Of a stretch of DNA of 64,000 nt, positions 11,601-21,477 are shown in pieces. The notes beneath the pieces were generated by a model that made no database searches, had not been told where the DNA came from, and saw only the letters and a list, made by a program, of their open reading frames with translations. This DNA comes from Malachius bipustulatus. Lineage: Eukaryota; Arthropoda; Insecta; Coleoptera; Melyridae. The translations under genes were made by a program, and so were the position numbers. The stretch covers positions 4,898,001-4,962,000 of the forward strand of contig OU342630.1 in NCBI GenBank assembly GCA_910589415.1, in the 5' to 3' direction. Positions within the stretch are counted from its first letter, which is position 1; every line of letters starts with the position of its first letter.

Positions 11601-11817
11601 AGAAGGTGATAAAGTGTGGAAGAAAAACTTCGTTCTTTCCAAAGCGGTCGATAAGTTTTCTAAGAAATTAGCTCCGAAATATGTCCCGGCTATGATAAAG
11701 AAAATTAAAGGTACTGGTAAGGTTGTTGTTCTTTCAGATCTGTCAGGAAAAATCCTGGGAGATTTTCACGTAAGTGATATTAAACCATTTGTTGAGGTTC
11801 AGAATAGCCAGTGTTAG
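8698..11817 (+). CDS. pol: Ty3-B Pol polyprotein (PR-RT-RH-IN)
   Basis: Replication polyprotein. It is open from 8566 in the -1 frame and probably made by frameshifting; 8698 is only the first GTG, so no independent start is claimed. Order: aspartic protease (ALVDTGANISILG, near 8805-8840); RT with SSPVLMVPKSDG, LSSIDLTKAFW, VMPFGL and the catalytic YLDD near 9723; RNase H (QTDASDVGVGAILY, TEKECLGVIFG, TDHASLQWL); integrase with an HHCC zinc module (CHDHPTSAHLGIS...CETCGAHK) and the DD35E triad (SLDFMGPF, CCDNGSQF, NPTERVNK). No chromodomain is evident after the integrase. Every expected catalytic motif is present and uninterrupted, so the element may be competent; that is inference. Confidence 0.95.
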   Translation: MNSNLSKQISPVFESKDADNRPYISIELEDFEILALVDTGANISILGAGTESIWELLESNRIVKDKLPRVTVANGQPQTVLGTVVLPICFEDRLIELEFTIIPTLSHAVILGSDFCKQVELAIDFKNQVFDINEITGETPNLGTYLEELSEKQQLVLDKVIKQYELLASKAPGRTSEITHFIDTGSARPVKQRQYPLSPAITKFLHQEVDSMLRDGVIEESNSAWSSPVLMVPKSDGTYRMCFDGRKINELTVKDSYPLPLVDSILSKVAGSTYLSSIDLTKAFWNIPLEETSKPKTAFQVHGRGLFQFKVMPFGLCNAAQTQQRLMDHLFRGTKFEDRVFTYLDDIICVSNSFEEHIALLAEVLEILTKAGLKINLDKCKFCRDSLSFLGYVVDRKGLRTDPGKVQAIVDMPSPKTTTEVRRVIGILQWYRKFIPNFSTVSEPITSLIKGRKKHTPVIWTEEAEEAFQSLKELLVSAPILVKPDPNLPFFIQTDASDVGVGAILYQVKDDFEHPIAYASRKLLKTEKKNYTVTEKECLGVIFGTEKFRCYVEGTEFTVVTDHASLQWLYKIKDPVGRIARWTVRLSGFKFKVVHRPGKNLVMADFLSRHISLINVKSFTPDTWYVEMINKVRCNPAKFPDFDVKDNILYKHIRPKHDIQSNFSDWKIVVPTENRKEVFVECHDHPTSAHLGISKTLARILENYYWPGVKESVRRYVRSCETCGAHKSTNQSPAGLGGNQRKVDFPFQSISLDFMGPFPRSKSGNTQLLVITDSFNRFVIVKPLPKATSTKVVKILEREIFLVYGTPEVVCCDNGSQFRSREFKELMKKYQIPKIWYNPSYHPQVNPTERVNKVLGSAIASYIKDDDHRTWDEHIFEIAQAINTSVHESTGYSPSFLVFGRYTPVNGSFYKDVDYSSFDPVDFSNRLKWQSEVSKVPKLYPQIQEKIRKSFEKNVKRYNLRRREVNYQEGDKVWKKNFVLSKAVDKFSKKLAPKYVPAMIKKIKGTGKVVVLSDLSGKILGDFHVSDIKPFVEVQNSQC

Positions 11818-12802
11818 TGTAGAGCGCGCTTTAGGGGTGACCTAGTTGTGTTGTATTCAAGTTGGCGCCCCTAGTGTAAAGCTCCGTTCACACACAAAGG
11901 CGAAATATATCCTATTTGTTTGTAGTTTGAGAGTTTAGAAAGAATTCGTTTAGTGTGTCAATAGTAAGTTTTTCAGTAAATTTAGTTACGGTTTTGGAGA
12001 AAAAATAAAGGTTGTTTAGAGTCAGGAGTTTTCGTAGAGGTTGAGTCGAGTTTAGAGAAAATCCTTTTATAGGTACTTAGGTTAAAATAATTTGAGACTG
12101 GTGATGTTAGCGTACAAATTAAATAAATTTAGCTAACCTACCAGTAAATGTTGTTGAGGTAGAGGTTGAGTTACATTTTAGTCATGGCCAGACTAATTTG
12201 TAAAATATTTTTAAACGGTCGCGTTAGAGCCCCATGCAAATAAGTGAGCTACGTGACTAGGCGTTGGGTTGAGTTGATTTAGGTGAGTTCTTAATTGAAA
12301 ATTTCGAGTTCTGTTAGAGTTGATAATTGGCATAATCTAAATATAAATCTGAGCTGTTATCATCCTAACAGTAACTTTCAGGAGCGATCCGTTGAGTAGA
12401 GTTGAGAATTGAGGTAGTTATAATATTTTTAGGTTGAGATTTTGAAGAAAAAGCTCCTGATGATGAAAATCTTTTCCATTCCTTTGATTAAGGTTAAGTC
12501 GAGTCAATATTTTTAGCTAGAGTTTGAGATTCAATAAGTACAGTTAGTTGAAATTTAAGAATTCTTTCAGTTGACACATTATCTCGAATATCTGTTTAAT
12601 TTTGGCGGAACAACATTAACCGGGTGGTTAATGAGTTATGATTGGAAATTAACTATACAGATTTTGACAAGGAATTTTGAGTTTTAGAAGTGTCTTCATT
12701 TGCAAGAACTTTTCAAGTTTGCTCTTTTGAGAACATTTGAGTAGTGTGACAGTTAAAAGTAAAAATCTTTCTCTTTGAGAATTTTTATTTCCTTGAAATT
12801 AA

Positions 12803-13055
12803 GATAGAGTTTGTTGGTAGGTAAAACCACATATAGGTCCAACGTTTGAGATTTGATTTTCTTTTTGAAAATTTTATTCTTTAATAATTGAGATAGAGTT
12901 CGTTGGTAAGTAAAACCACATATAGGTCCAACGATTGAGATTTGATTTTCTTTTTGAAAATTTTATTCTTTGAGATAGAGTTCATTGGTAAGTAAAACCA
13001 CTTCATAGGTCCAATGATTGAGATTTGGTTTCTCGTTTGAAAAATTTTCTTTAGA
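12803..13055 (+). repeat. Three tandem ~85-bp repeats in Ty3-B 3' region
   Basis: Three copies start at GATAGAGTT near 12803, 12892 and 12974 (spacing 89 and 82 bp). Each contains TTGGTAAGTAAAACCAC (or a close variant) followed by a TAGGTCCAACG-type segment and GAGATTTG. The inverted words GTTGG...CCAAC within each unit could form a small hairpin. Confidence 0.85.
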
Positions 13056-14089
13056 CAATGACAACATCTTTGGGGTTATTTTTGGTACTTTCCACCCTGG
13101 TGTTACCTAAAGAGAAAGTATCCAGCCATTTTTGAAAATAGGTCCAGTGGCTGATTTCTTGTATATATTTCTATACGCTTCTTTCCTTTCCTTTTTCGCT
13201 GTTTACGGCACACATATAAGTTCGTCTTTAATCTTTTTCTATCTCTTTCAATCTAAATTTATAATAATTAATATCTTCATAGCGGGTGAACGAACCACTT
13301 TGCACCATATACCATTTCGACATTTAATCTCTTTAGCCCTTTTTAAAGTAATATATGCATTATACGTTTACGTGATACATATAAGGCATGCTCCTATATG
13401 CCATCCCTTTTGGGCCATAATTTATAATATTCATTCTAATTATGAATGGCGGTTATCCTGTCACCAGACCCATCCCGGCAAAACTTTTCGATTTGTTGGT
13501 CGAACCTCAACATCTATAAACGGTGTAACCTGCCATTAGACCCATCTCGGTAAATCAGGATTCTCTTGGACTTCTCCATCCATTTAAGGTTGGATCCAAT
13601 TTTTTTTTTTTTTTTGGTCCTTCAAATATTAATTCAGTTTGGAGAATTCTTTCCAAGATCTTTTAAGTAAAGTAGAGACTTTACTACCTATATTTTGACG
13701 TCGAGTTCCACCTTAGTCAACACATCAGTATGATTCTGAAGGTCTAACACATTTGTGTAAGTTTTGGAGTAATAATTTGGATTTGAGATAGTTTTGAGTC
13801 TTTGAGTTTCGGTGTCTGGGTAAGTCTCGACGGGTTCTTGGGTAAGAATGGCCGCACAGTTCCAGTACCACTTTGAGTCATTCAGTAGAGAAATTTAGTG
13901 ACGTAGGTCTCAGTAGAGGAAAATCTTGGAAAATTAAATCTGTCTTACTACTGATACTTAGCGTTCGCGTTAATGAATTTTGAGAAATAAAATTCGAGTT
14001 GGAGTTTCAGAATTTCATCTATTCTTGTGTTTTTTGATAACCACTTAACTGAATCTTGTTGAATAATTTGGACGTTGTTGGAAAACAAT

Positions 14090-14290
14090 TTTGACATTTT
14101 TGAGTATAGATAATTTAGATATCCCGATTTTGACATTTTTGAGTATAGATAATTTAGATATTCCGATTTCGATATTGTTGAGTATGAACATTTTGGATAT
14201 TTCGATTTTTGACATTTTGAGGTATGAATAATTTTGATTTGGAAGTGTCCAGATCAAAATACTTTGAGTATGAACAATTTTGACTCTTTT
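14090..14290 (+). repeat. Tandem ~40-bp repeats in Ty3-B 3' region
   Basis: Four to five imperfect copies of a unit containing GACATTTTTGAGTATAGATAA with a GATATTCCGATTT-type linker. The period is about 40 bp. A minus-strand frame across it is repetitive and not a gene. Confidence 0.75.
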
Positions 14291-14914
14291 GGATAATATT
14301 TTAGTTTTATTTTATGGATGAGTATGGTGGTGGAGGTTATTGGTTCTGGTATAGTCTGTTCAACCAGAGGTTAGGGAAAATATTTAGCTTTCTTTTGAAA
14401 AATCTTTAGTTACAAGGTAGTGTACTAGAGGGGTGCATTATGTCATTTCCAGCCTTATAAATGGAAAGGGCCTGCCGTTTAGTCAGTTGTGGAGCCCCCG
14501 ACTGATGAAGTAGGAGGTATAGTCGCGTGACATGCCAACCACAGGGGCCAATTATTTGAGCTTCGCTACATAGGCAAATATTGCCACCATAAGAGTTTTG
14601 TCTTTTTGAGTTCCTTCGTGTTCTCATAAGACTTAACTTACTTTATTGAATTATGTGTAGAGCGGAGTTAGTTTCCGAATAACGGCAGTCAGGTTTTCCT
14701 TTTGGGAGCCTGTTTAACCTAGTTTTAGTAACCAGAGTCCTACTGGCGGTTTCCGAGGTCAGGGCTCGCCCATATTGCTTTATGTTTGAAACATGGAGTG
14801 TTTAAAACTTGTTCTTTCTGTCTTTTCTTTCGGTTTGTTGGGATTTGTTAATTGTTGATTCGAGAGGAGCTCTCTCGGAAAAGTTTCTTGTGGAGACTTT
14901 TCCTTCCTTTTTAC

Positions 14915-14927
14915 AAGGGGGGGGGTG
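14915..14927 (+). promoter_or_regulatory. Ty3-B polypurine tract
   Basis: AA followed by nine G and TG immediately precedes the 3' LTR start at 14928. A purine run at this place primes plus-strand DNA synthesis in LTR elements, and it confirms the LTR boundary. Confidence 0.85.
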
Positions 14928-17900
14928 TGCAGCGTGCCTTGCACGCTACGTTTTCTTTTTCAAAATTTTAGTTCTCGATTTGGAATATTTTTATAAAGTT
15001 CAGAAAAGTTATGATTGACTGTACATTTTCGCTGATGTAAGAGGCTGTATTAGGCAAAGATCACGAACGAACATCTGGCGGTCGTTAAGAAATTCTTGCT
15101 TTTGTTATTTAAGTAAGACGTAGAAAACATGTCTGGTCGATTTTCTGTCCCGGTTCTGGGTTTTCAGAGTCTGAAAAGTATATCATCTTATGCGAATTAA
15201 TTTTCCGCGTCTAACGAGACCACTCTCATCTTGCTACTCTAGATTTCCGATTAGTTATCCAGATAAAACCTAAAATATTATTTCTTTGGGTGTGGGTTAA
15301 AAGAAAGGAAGAGATCGTTGAGAAGACCCATAAAGAAACATATAAAAACTTGCATTTCGTTCTGAGACACGACAGGCCTCGAGTATATGCGGATTCACGA
15401 TTGTGAAATTTAAGTTTGGATAGAGGGAGAACGTGAGAGATTGGTCGTACTGTCGAGAGTGTGCCTACGTATATGAGAATCGATATGACACCGTCGCGTG
15501 CGAGTTTTAAGTGTTGCATACCGTCAATGATGAGGTTTGGATTTGAAAGTAGGTCAACAATTTCGGTTAGACAGTGGTTAGGGCGCATGCGGTAGCGTCA
15601 TCCCAGAAAATTATAAATGGAGATAAAGGACGCTTCAGGTTCATTTTTCGGTCTGAATTAGGCAGATCATGTAGCTTGTCTACAAATTCGTGAATTAATA
15701 TTAGTCCCTTGTGTAAGTATATAGATATTATTATGGTGAAGTTATTTCTGTGAAAGATGCAGTCTTACGTGAGTAATCTTCTGAATTTAATTTTGGTCAT
15801 TATAACTAATATTCGCTTTCTTGTCTTTACAGACAAGGGACTTACTTTCTTACTACTAGACTTAAGTTTTGGACTTAATTTTGGGACTTAATTTTGGGAC
15901 TTAGTTTTGGACGTAGTTTTGGACGTAGTTTTGAACTTTAGTTTTGACTTACTTTTGAGCTTCGAGTTCTAGAGTGTTAGGTCCCGACTTCCAGTTTTGA
16001 TTTTTAACTACTAATTTCCAATTTCCAGTTTTTGATTTCGAACTTTGAATTTCTAAGTTTTAACTTTTGATTCCTGAATGTTAATTTCGAACTTCTAGTT
16101 TCTGAGTTTTGAGTTCCAACTTTCAAACTTCTGATTCACATGAAAGTTTACATAAAGATTCGATCATGTGGAGGCTTGTGTAGGTAGGTACCTACCTAGG
16201 TAGGTATACTAACCTGTGTGAAGGGTTATATTTGAAGAAGCTTGGAGAAATAAAGAAGAGTGGTGGAGTTTAAGTTGAAGGCATGGAAGGTTTCATCAGG
16301 CAGAGGTCCTAGCGTTTTGATATTTGGTCGTTACAAGGTTGAAGCGGGAGCAGTCCAGCTCATCCGGCACCTGGAGCACCAACCAAGGGGTGCTAACACC
16401 AGTACAAAGGCAGTTCCAGTAACCATGCCGGCCTATTCTTTGATCATCGCGCTTAGAGTACACCTACATAAACTGGGGATATACAGAGAAGACCCAATTT
16501 GTAGACTCTGCAATGAAGAAGACGAGACAGCTTCTCATGTGATATTCGAGTGTCCAGCACTCGCACGAACACGCTATGCGGTCCTGGGACCAATCAGTCC
16601 CGGGAGCCATCTAGCGGTAAAAACCTTGGTTAGCGGGCTGCTAAACCTTGTCAAAGGAACGGAGCTCTTCTAATCAAGGAGAATCTAAATGTGAGAAATA
16701 CAATAAGCCCGCTGGCTTCAGTGTTTGGGACCTAATAAACCATCTCTCACATTTAGTTAAAATACCAAATACCAAATACCAACCATGCCGGCCTATTCTT
16801 TGATCATCGCGCTTAGGTTAGAGGAACCTTAGTTCGTCAGTTTTGGAATGGAGTTTTGAATAATAAGGTATGTCTTTATGAGTGAATAAACTTTTACTAA
16901 TTTTCCAACAACCAAGAAAATTAAATAAATTCAAGTACAGTGTTTAATTGATTTCATCACCTATGACTTTCTAAGTGAATCTGATTTTTGATAATATGTT
17001 ATGAACTTTTATTGTGGTCAACGAGTGACTAATGTAATGGTTATGTATAAAAATAATTTATTAAATTTATCGTGTGTGTTTAGGATTTTGAGTTAGAGAT
17101 GATCATTTTGTAAATTAAATTTTGAATTTCAGATTTTGTAGGTAGATACCTGTTTTTATATTGAAACTTTTGCTTAAGATAAATTTAAATTTTTGATAAA
17201 TAACTTCTGATCTAACTCTGAGTTCTATTCAGAATAATACCTATGTGTTAGTTTAGAAATTGATTAATAGAATATGAGATTTAGAAATTTTTATCTGAAC
17301 TATTGAAATGATATAGGTACCTATCTTGAATTTTAGTCATGTAAGTTTGATATCATTGGTAATGAGGTAATATTTATGCTTGAATGTTTGAGTCAGGATT
17401 ACTGATTTTGATTATTAAATTGATTGTTTATGTGTAAGATCTATTGGTGATTACCAGTCTATTGTACTGATGAAATTGATTTTAATAAATCTTTGTATTA
17501 AAATTCAAAAATTTTAGAGTATTGAGAATCAACCCTCCTCATGTTCTTTTTAAATTATTTATTCAGAAATTAGAGTAACATCAAGAATAAGGTGATATAT
17601 TCTGGTATATTTTGGTGAGGTTTATTAATTTTTGTTATTGTTTTTAAAATTGTTAGGAGTTACTACGGGTCCAGTCTGGTTCGGTGAATGCTGGATTTTC
17701 CAGAGGAAGGCCACATTTATCTGTCCTGGACTGGATAAACACAACGAACCTTTTGATTAAGTTTGGTTTTGGTTTGATACTTTGGAAATTTAGACGATCA
17801 CTTTTCAAAATTTAAAATTTATTTTTGTTACGACATTTAGAATATTTGGGTGGGGCATTCGAAATTTGATATGTTCCACTCGACAGGCCAATGTGGCTAA

Positions 17901-18031
17901 TGTTACAAATTTGCCTAGTCACATTGAGATCTGTCAATAGCCACCTCCTTCTTTTCTGGGTTAAGGTAAGTGAATTATTTTTTATTATTCAACTTTTTGA
18001 GTGGGAGTAAGCGAGGGGGAGGAAGGCTCCA
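14928..18031 (+). repeat. Ty3-B 3' LTR (3104 bp, with inserted non-LTR fragment)
   Basis: Same sequence as 3591-6334 apart from two substitutions seen and a 360-bp gain at 16457-16816. It ends at GGCTCCA, directly followed by GATA, the second copy of the target duplication, and then by the resumed Ty3-A RT frame. Confidence 0.95.
16457..16780 (+). mobile_element. 5'-truncated non-LTR retrotransposon tail, 36-bp TSD
   Basis: This 324-bp insert is absent from the 5' LTR. It is flanked by a 36-bp direct repeat (16421-16456 and 16781-16816) that occurs once at the matching place in the 5' LTR. It encodes the C-terminus of an ORF2-type protein: PICRLCNEEDETASHVIFEC is the cysteine-histidine motif found after the RNase H region in I/R1/Jockey-related elements, and the stop is near 16673. 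The 3' end is a short tail of AAATACC repeats rather than poly(A). Truncation, tail and long target duplication all fit target-primed reverse transcription. Confidence 0.88.
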
Positions 18032-19214
18032 GATATTAGATGCATTATCAGGTGCAATTTACTTTACACATTTAGATTTGTATCAGGGATACTATCAGCT
18101 GGAATTAGATTCAAATTCTAGACCATATACAGCTTTCACCACAGACAAAGGCCAATTTCAAATGACAAGAGCTCCCATGGGGTTGAAAATTAGTCCAAAC
18201 TCTTTCTCTAGAGCAATGACAATTGCTATGTCGGGATTGAACTGTGAAAATTGTTTTATTTATTTGGATGATTTAATTGTTTTTGGGAATAGTTTAGAAA
18301 ATCATAACACAAACTTAATAAAAGTTTTCAATAGACTGCGGAAGGTAAATTTGAAACTTAACCCTTCAAAATGTGAATTTCTGAAAAAACAAATTTTGTA
18401 TTTGGGGCACACAATTTCTTCTGAAGGCATTTCACCCGATGTAGAGAAAACTAGAAGCATTCAAGAATATCCAATTCCAAAGAATGTAGCCGAAATAAAA
18501 AGATTTGTTGCATTTGCGAATTATTATAGAAAATTCATACCAAACTTTTCGAAAATTGCCCTTCCTTTAAATCGTCTAACTAAAAAAGGAGTCGTATTTA
18601 ATTGGACCAGTGAATGCCAAAATGCGTTTGATTTACTAAAAAAGGCTTTAATCAATCCACCAGTTTTAGAGTATCCGGACTTTTCGGAAGACAATGAATT
18701 CGTTTTGAAAACAGATGCATCAGGTTATGCATTAGGTGCAATTTTGTTAAATTCAAATGATAAACCCATAGCTTACGCAAGCCGAACACTCAATAAGGCA
18801 GAACAAAATTACATTACAGTAGAGAAGGAACTTTTAGCTATAGTTTGGGGAGTGAAAAAATTTAGACCGTACTTGTTCGGGAGACATTTTTCTATCTATA
18901 CAGACCACAAGCCGCTTATATATTTGTTCGGGATGAATAATCCATCAAGTAGACTAATAAAATTTCGACTAATTTTAGAGGACTACAATTTCACTGTTCA
19001 TCATGTTAGGGTTAAGGATAATGTTGCTGCAGACGCATTATCCCGAATACGAATTGATGAATTAAAATCTTTGAATAATAACAACTCTGTTTTTGCGGTT
19101 ACAAGAGCGCAACGCAGGAAAGACAATGCAAATTTATTAAATGATGACGAAGCTAGACTTCCTAGTTTAGAAGAATTTTCTACTCTAATAGGCCTGATCA
19201 ACCTAGGGTCGTAG
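18032..19214 (+). pseudogene. pol: Ty3-A pol, second part: RT and RNase H
   Basis: Continuation of the RT broken at 3590. It carries THLDLYQGYYQLELD, TRAPMGLKISP and the catalytic FIYLDDLIVFG near 18260, then the thumb/connection, then RNase H with KTDASGYALGAILL, TVEKELLAIVWG, YTDHKPLIYL and ADALSR. The frame runs into a stop at 19212-19214 after a one-base shift near 19185; the protein continues in another frame as the integrase part. The shift is seen directly. Whether it is a mutation or a sequencing error cannot be told here. Confidence 0.92.
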
Positions 19215-20653
19215 AACTTCTAAAACCACCTATTGAGAGTGTTGAAATTCAATATGTTAATGACAAAGAAAGTGAAGCATTATGGAATAGTCGCGACAAT
19301 AAGTATTATAAAATAAACAATGCATGCTATGATAAGAAGAATAATATTGTGTATTTGAAACGAGATGCTCGATCAATGTCAGCAATTCTTGCGTCGTTGA
19401 GAGATCTCCAAGAAATTTCTAATAAATTTGAGATTCCGGAATTTGTTGTTATTAAGAATGATAAAAGTATGTTATTATTGAAAGAAATTTCAAAAGCTTC
19501 GCAAAAAATTAACGAACACGGTTTGAAAATTTTTATCATAAAAGGAGTACGAAATATAACTGACCTTGAAACACGTCAACTAATTTTGAACGATTTTCAC
19601 ATGTTACCTACTGGGGGACATGCAGGGATAAATCGAATGTACAATAATATAAAGCGTTATTATTTTTGGAGTGGACTGAAACATGATATTAGAGAACTCG
19701 TGCGAAAGTGTAACAGTTGTCAGACTTGTAAATATTCGAATTTGAAGAAACATTCTATGAAGGTTACTACGACAGCTACTTCAGCATTCCAAAAAATTCT
19801 CCTTGACTTAGTAGGTCCTTTAACACTAGATCAAAGCAACAACCGCTACATTCTAACACTTCAGTGTGAACTCAGCAAATTTGTCGAATGCTATCCTTTA
19901 ACGGATAAGGAAGCAGTTACTGTTGCCAAATCCTTTGTAGAGGGATTTATTTTGCGTTATGGTATACCTAGTGAAATTCTTACGGACCAGGGCACAGAAT
20001 TTTTATCTTCGATATTTAAGGAAACTTGTAAACTGCTAAAAATCAATCAGCTGCAATCGACAGCATATCATCATGAAACAATTGGTGCTTTAGAAAATTC
20101 GCATAAAAGTTTAGGAGCTTTCCTCAGAATCCATTGTTCAGATCATCCTGAAACGTGGAGCACATGGGTTCCATTTTGGGCATTTGCATACAACAATACA
20201 GTTCATACTGCTACACAGTATACACCTTATGAATTGGTATTTGGGAAAACTAGCATTTTACCAGGAAATATAATAAATAAAATTGAGCCATTATATACTT
20301 TCGATGATTATCCTTTAGAATTAAAGTATAGACTTCAGGTAGCTTGTAATGATGCAAGAAATAATTTAATAGACTCAAAAGTTAAGCGAAAAGCGAACTG
20401 CGATTTAAAATCAGCAGATATTAAGTTTGAAATTGGAGAAAAAGTACTTTTACGAAATATGCCTACAAACAAGGCAGAGGTTTTATTTAAGGGACCCTAT
20501 GAAGTTGTTGAAGATAAAGACTTTAATGTTATTTTAAAAATAAAAAACAGAAATGTAGAAGTGCACAAAAATAGAATTAAACGTTATATAATAGTTAAGT
20601 TAATTACATTTTTTATCAAATTTTTGCTTATAGTATTAAATGAGTTGTGTTAG
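19188..20653 (+). pseudogene. pol: Ty3-A pol, third part: integrase
   Basis: The frame is open from about 19188 and reads through 20653; an internal ATG lies at 19349. The zinc-binding HHCC module is GGHAGINRMYNNI...CNSCQTC (near 19612-19730). The catalytic core triad is in LLDLVGPL, LTDQGTEF and ALENSHKS. The end is a basic segment with VHKNRIKRY followed by a short hydrophobic tail. The tail is too short to be an env protein. The frame is offset from RNase H by one base, so Ty3-A pol is not translatable as one chain. Confidence 0.9.
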
Positions 20654-20796
20654 CAGTTTTATTCAAATTAGTTAAGATGATGTATAGATTTAAGGTTTTG
20701 CATATTGTTTTACCTACTTGTAATATTGTATAATTAAGGTGATTTTTATTGTATGAAAAAAAAAGTATTCTAATGAAAAACTTTTTTTTTTATTGC

Positions 20797-21228
20797 AAGG
20801 AAGGGAGATGTGATGGAAAATGCTAAGTAATATATTCTTAGTTTATTGAAAAGTTCATTGATGTCTTTGAACCACTTTATGAAACAAAAGTTGCTGATAA
20901 GTTAACTTGAGTTCACAAGCCGAGCCGAGTACATTCACATTTCCTGTATTGCAAAAACTATAATCTTTTATGTTTACTCAGCGACATGTTAGAAATTATT
21001 CACTGTATATTTTTTTAATTAAATTATTAAGAAATAAGTTGTCCTCAAGAGAGGAAGGTTGATCCCGTCTTTTCCGACAGGATGTTCATCGACATTCTAG
21101 CAATAAGTTAGTTAAATTGTAATAGGATAATAACCAATAAAATGTAAATTAGTAAAATCTCAGAACTCTTTCCCTGCTAGTAACAAATAATCTCAAACGA
21201 ACCTAGATCCAAAGGATGGATCATCACA
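20797..21228 (+). repeat. Ty3-A polypurine tract and 3' LTR
   Basis: AAGGAAGGGAGA (20797-20808) precedes an LTR starting TGTGATGG at 20809. The end is inferred at CATCACA (21228), which gives 7-bp inverted LTR ends (TGTGATG / CATCACA) and a 420-bp LTR. An AATAAA polyadenylation signal lies near 21136. The partner 5' LTR was not found, so the right boundary rests on the inverted termini only. Confidence 0.7.
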
Positions 21229-21477
21229 ACCAACTGTAAAAGCCAATCCTATTTTCTCTTCTCAGACAATCTGAAAATGCAATAACATAGGAGCATTCCA
21301 TTTAAAAAAACATAACTTTGATATGCCACTGTCATATGGGACACTCTGTATACTCCAAAATAATTTTAAATTATGGCCATTGTGATCCTGTACTTGAATT
21401 TTCAAAAAGTTTTTCGAAAAAGTCCATCGTTTGGCCTACAGAGACCGCTTCGAATAAGCTGGGACACCCTGTATATA
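21229..21477. other. Remnants of GGGACACCCTGTATA-type elements
   Basis: No gene. GGGACACTCTGTATA near 21339 and GGGACACCCTGTATA near 21460 match the outer end of the palindromic element at 29665-30866. They suggest pieces of the same or a sister family that end at TA targets. Confidence 0.5.

Larger units (their letters stand above)
11818..14914 (+). other. Ty3-B 3' untranslated region, 3.1 kb, no env
   Basis: This sits between the pol stop and the polypurine tract and has no convincing gene. A 135-codon hydrophobic frame at 13132-13539 lacks a signal peptide, a cleavage site or fusion-protein features, and I do not call it env. Two tandem-repeat arrays are described separately. A related pair of ~35-bp segments containing AGACCCATC..CGG near 13460 and 13540 suggests further duplication. 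Confidence 0.7.
3591..18031 (+). mobile_element. Ty3-B: very large, young Ty3/Gypsy element
   Basis: The element is bounded by LTRs that begin TGCAGCG and end GGCTCCA, and is flanked by the target duplication GATA (3587-3590 and 18032-18035). Order: 5' LTR, tRNA-His primer site, leader, gag, pol, 3.1-kb non-coding 3' region, polypurine tract, 3' LTR. Gag and pol are fully open. Comparing the LTRs by eye I found two substitutions (3834 T / 15171 C; 4474 G / 15811 A) plus one 360-bp insertion in the 3' copy. Without that insertion the element is about 14.1 kb, far above the usual 5-8 kb of insect Ty3 elements. No env-like gene was recognised. Confidence 0.95.
1209..21228 (+). mobile_element. 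Ty3-A: old Ty3/Gypsy retrotransposon, split by Ty3-B
   Basis: Gag, protease, RT, RNase H and integrase segments occur in the canonical Ty3/Gypsy order on the plus strand, followed by a polypurine tract and a 3' LTR. The RT is broken between 3590 and 18032 by insertion of Ty3-B. Without that insertion the element would be about 5.6 kb from gag start to LTR end, a normal size. The matching 5' LTR is not recognisable upstream, so the left end is truncated, rearranged or outside the window. Frame breaks in gag and between RNase H and integrase mark it as inactive. Confidence 0.9.

Noticed and set aside
13132..13539. Hydrophobic 135-codon frame in the Ty3-B 3' region as an env gene
   Set aside because: No signal peptide, furin-type site, fusion peptide or cysteine pattern; AT-rich phenylalanine/isoleucine runs explain the hydrophobicity.
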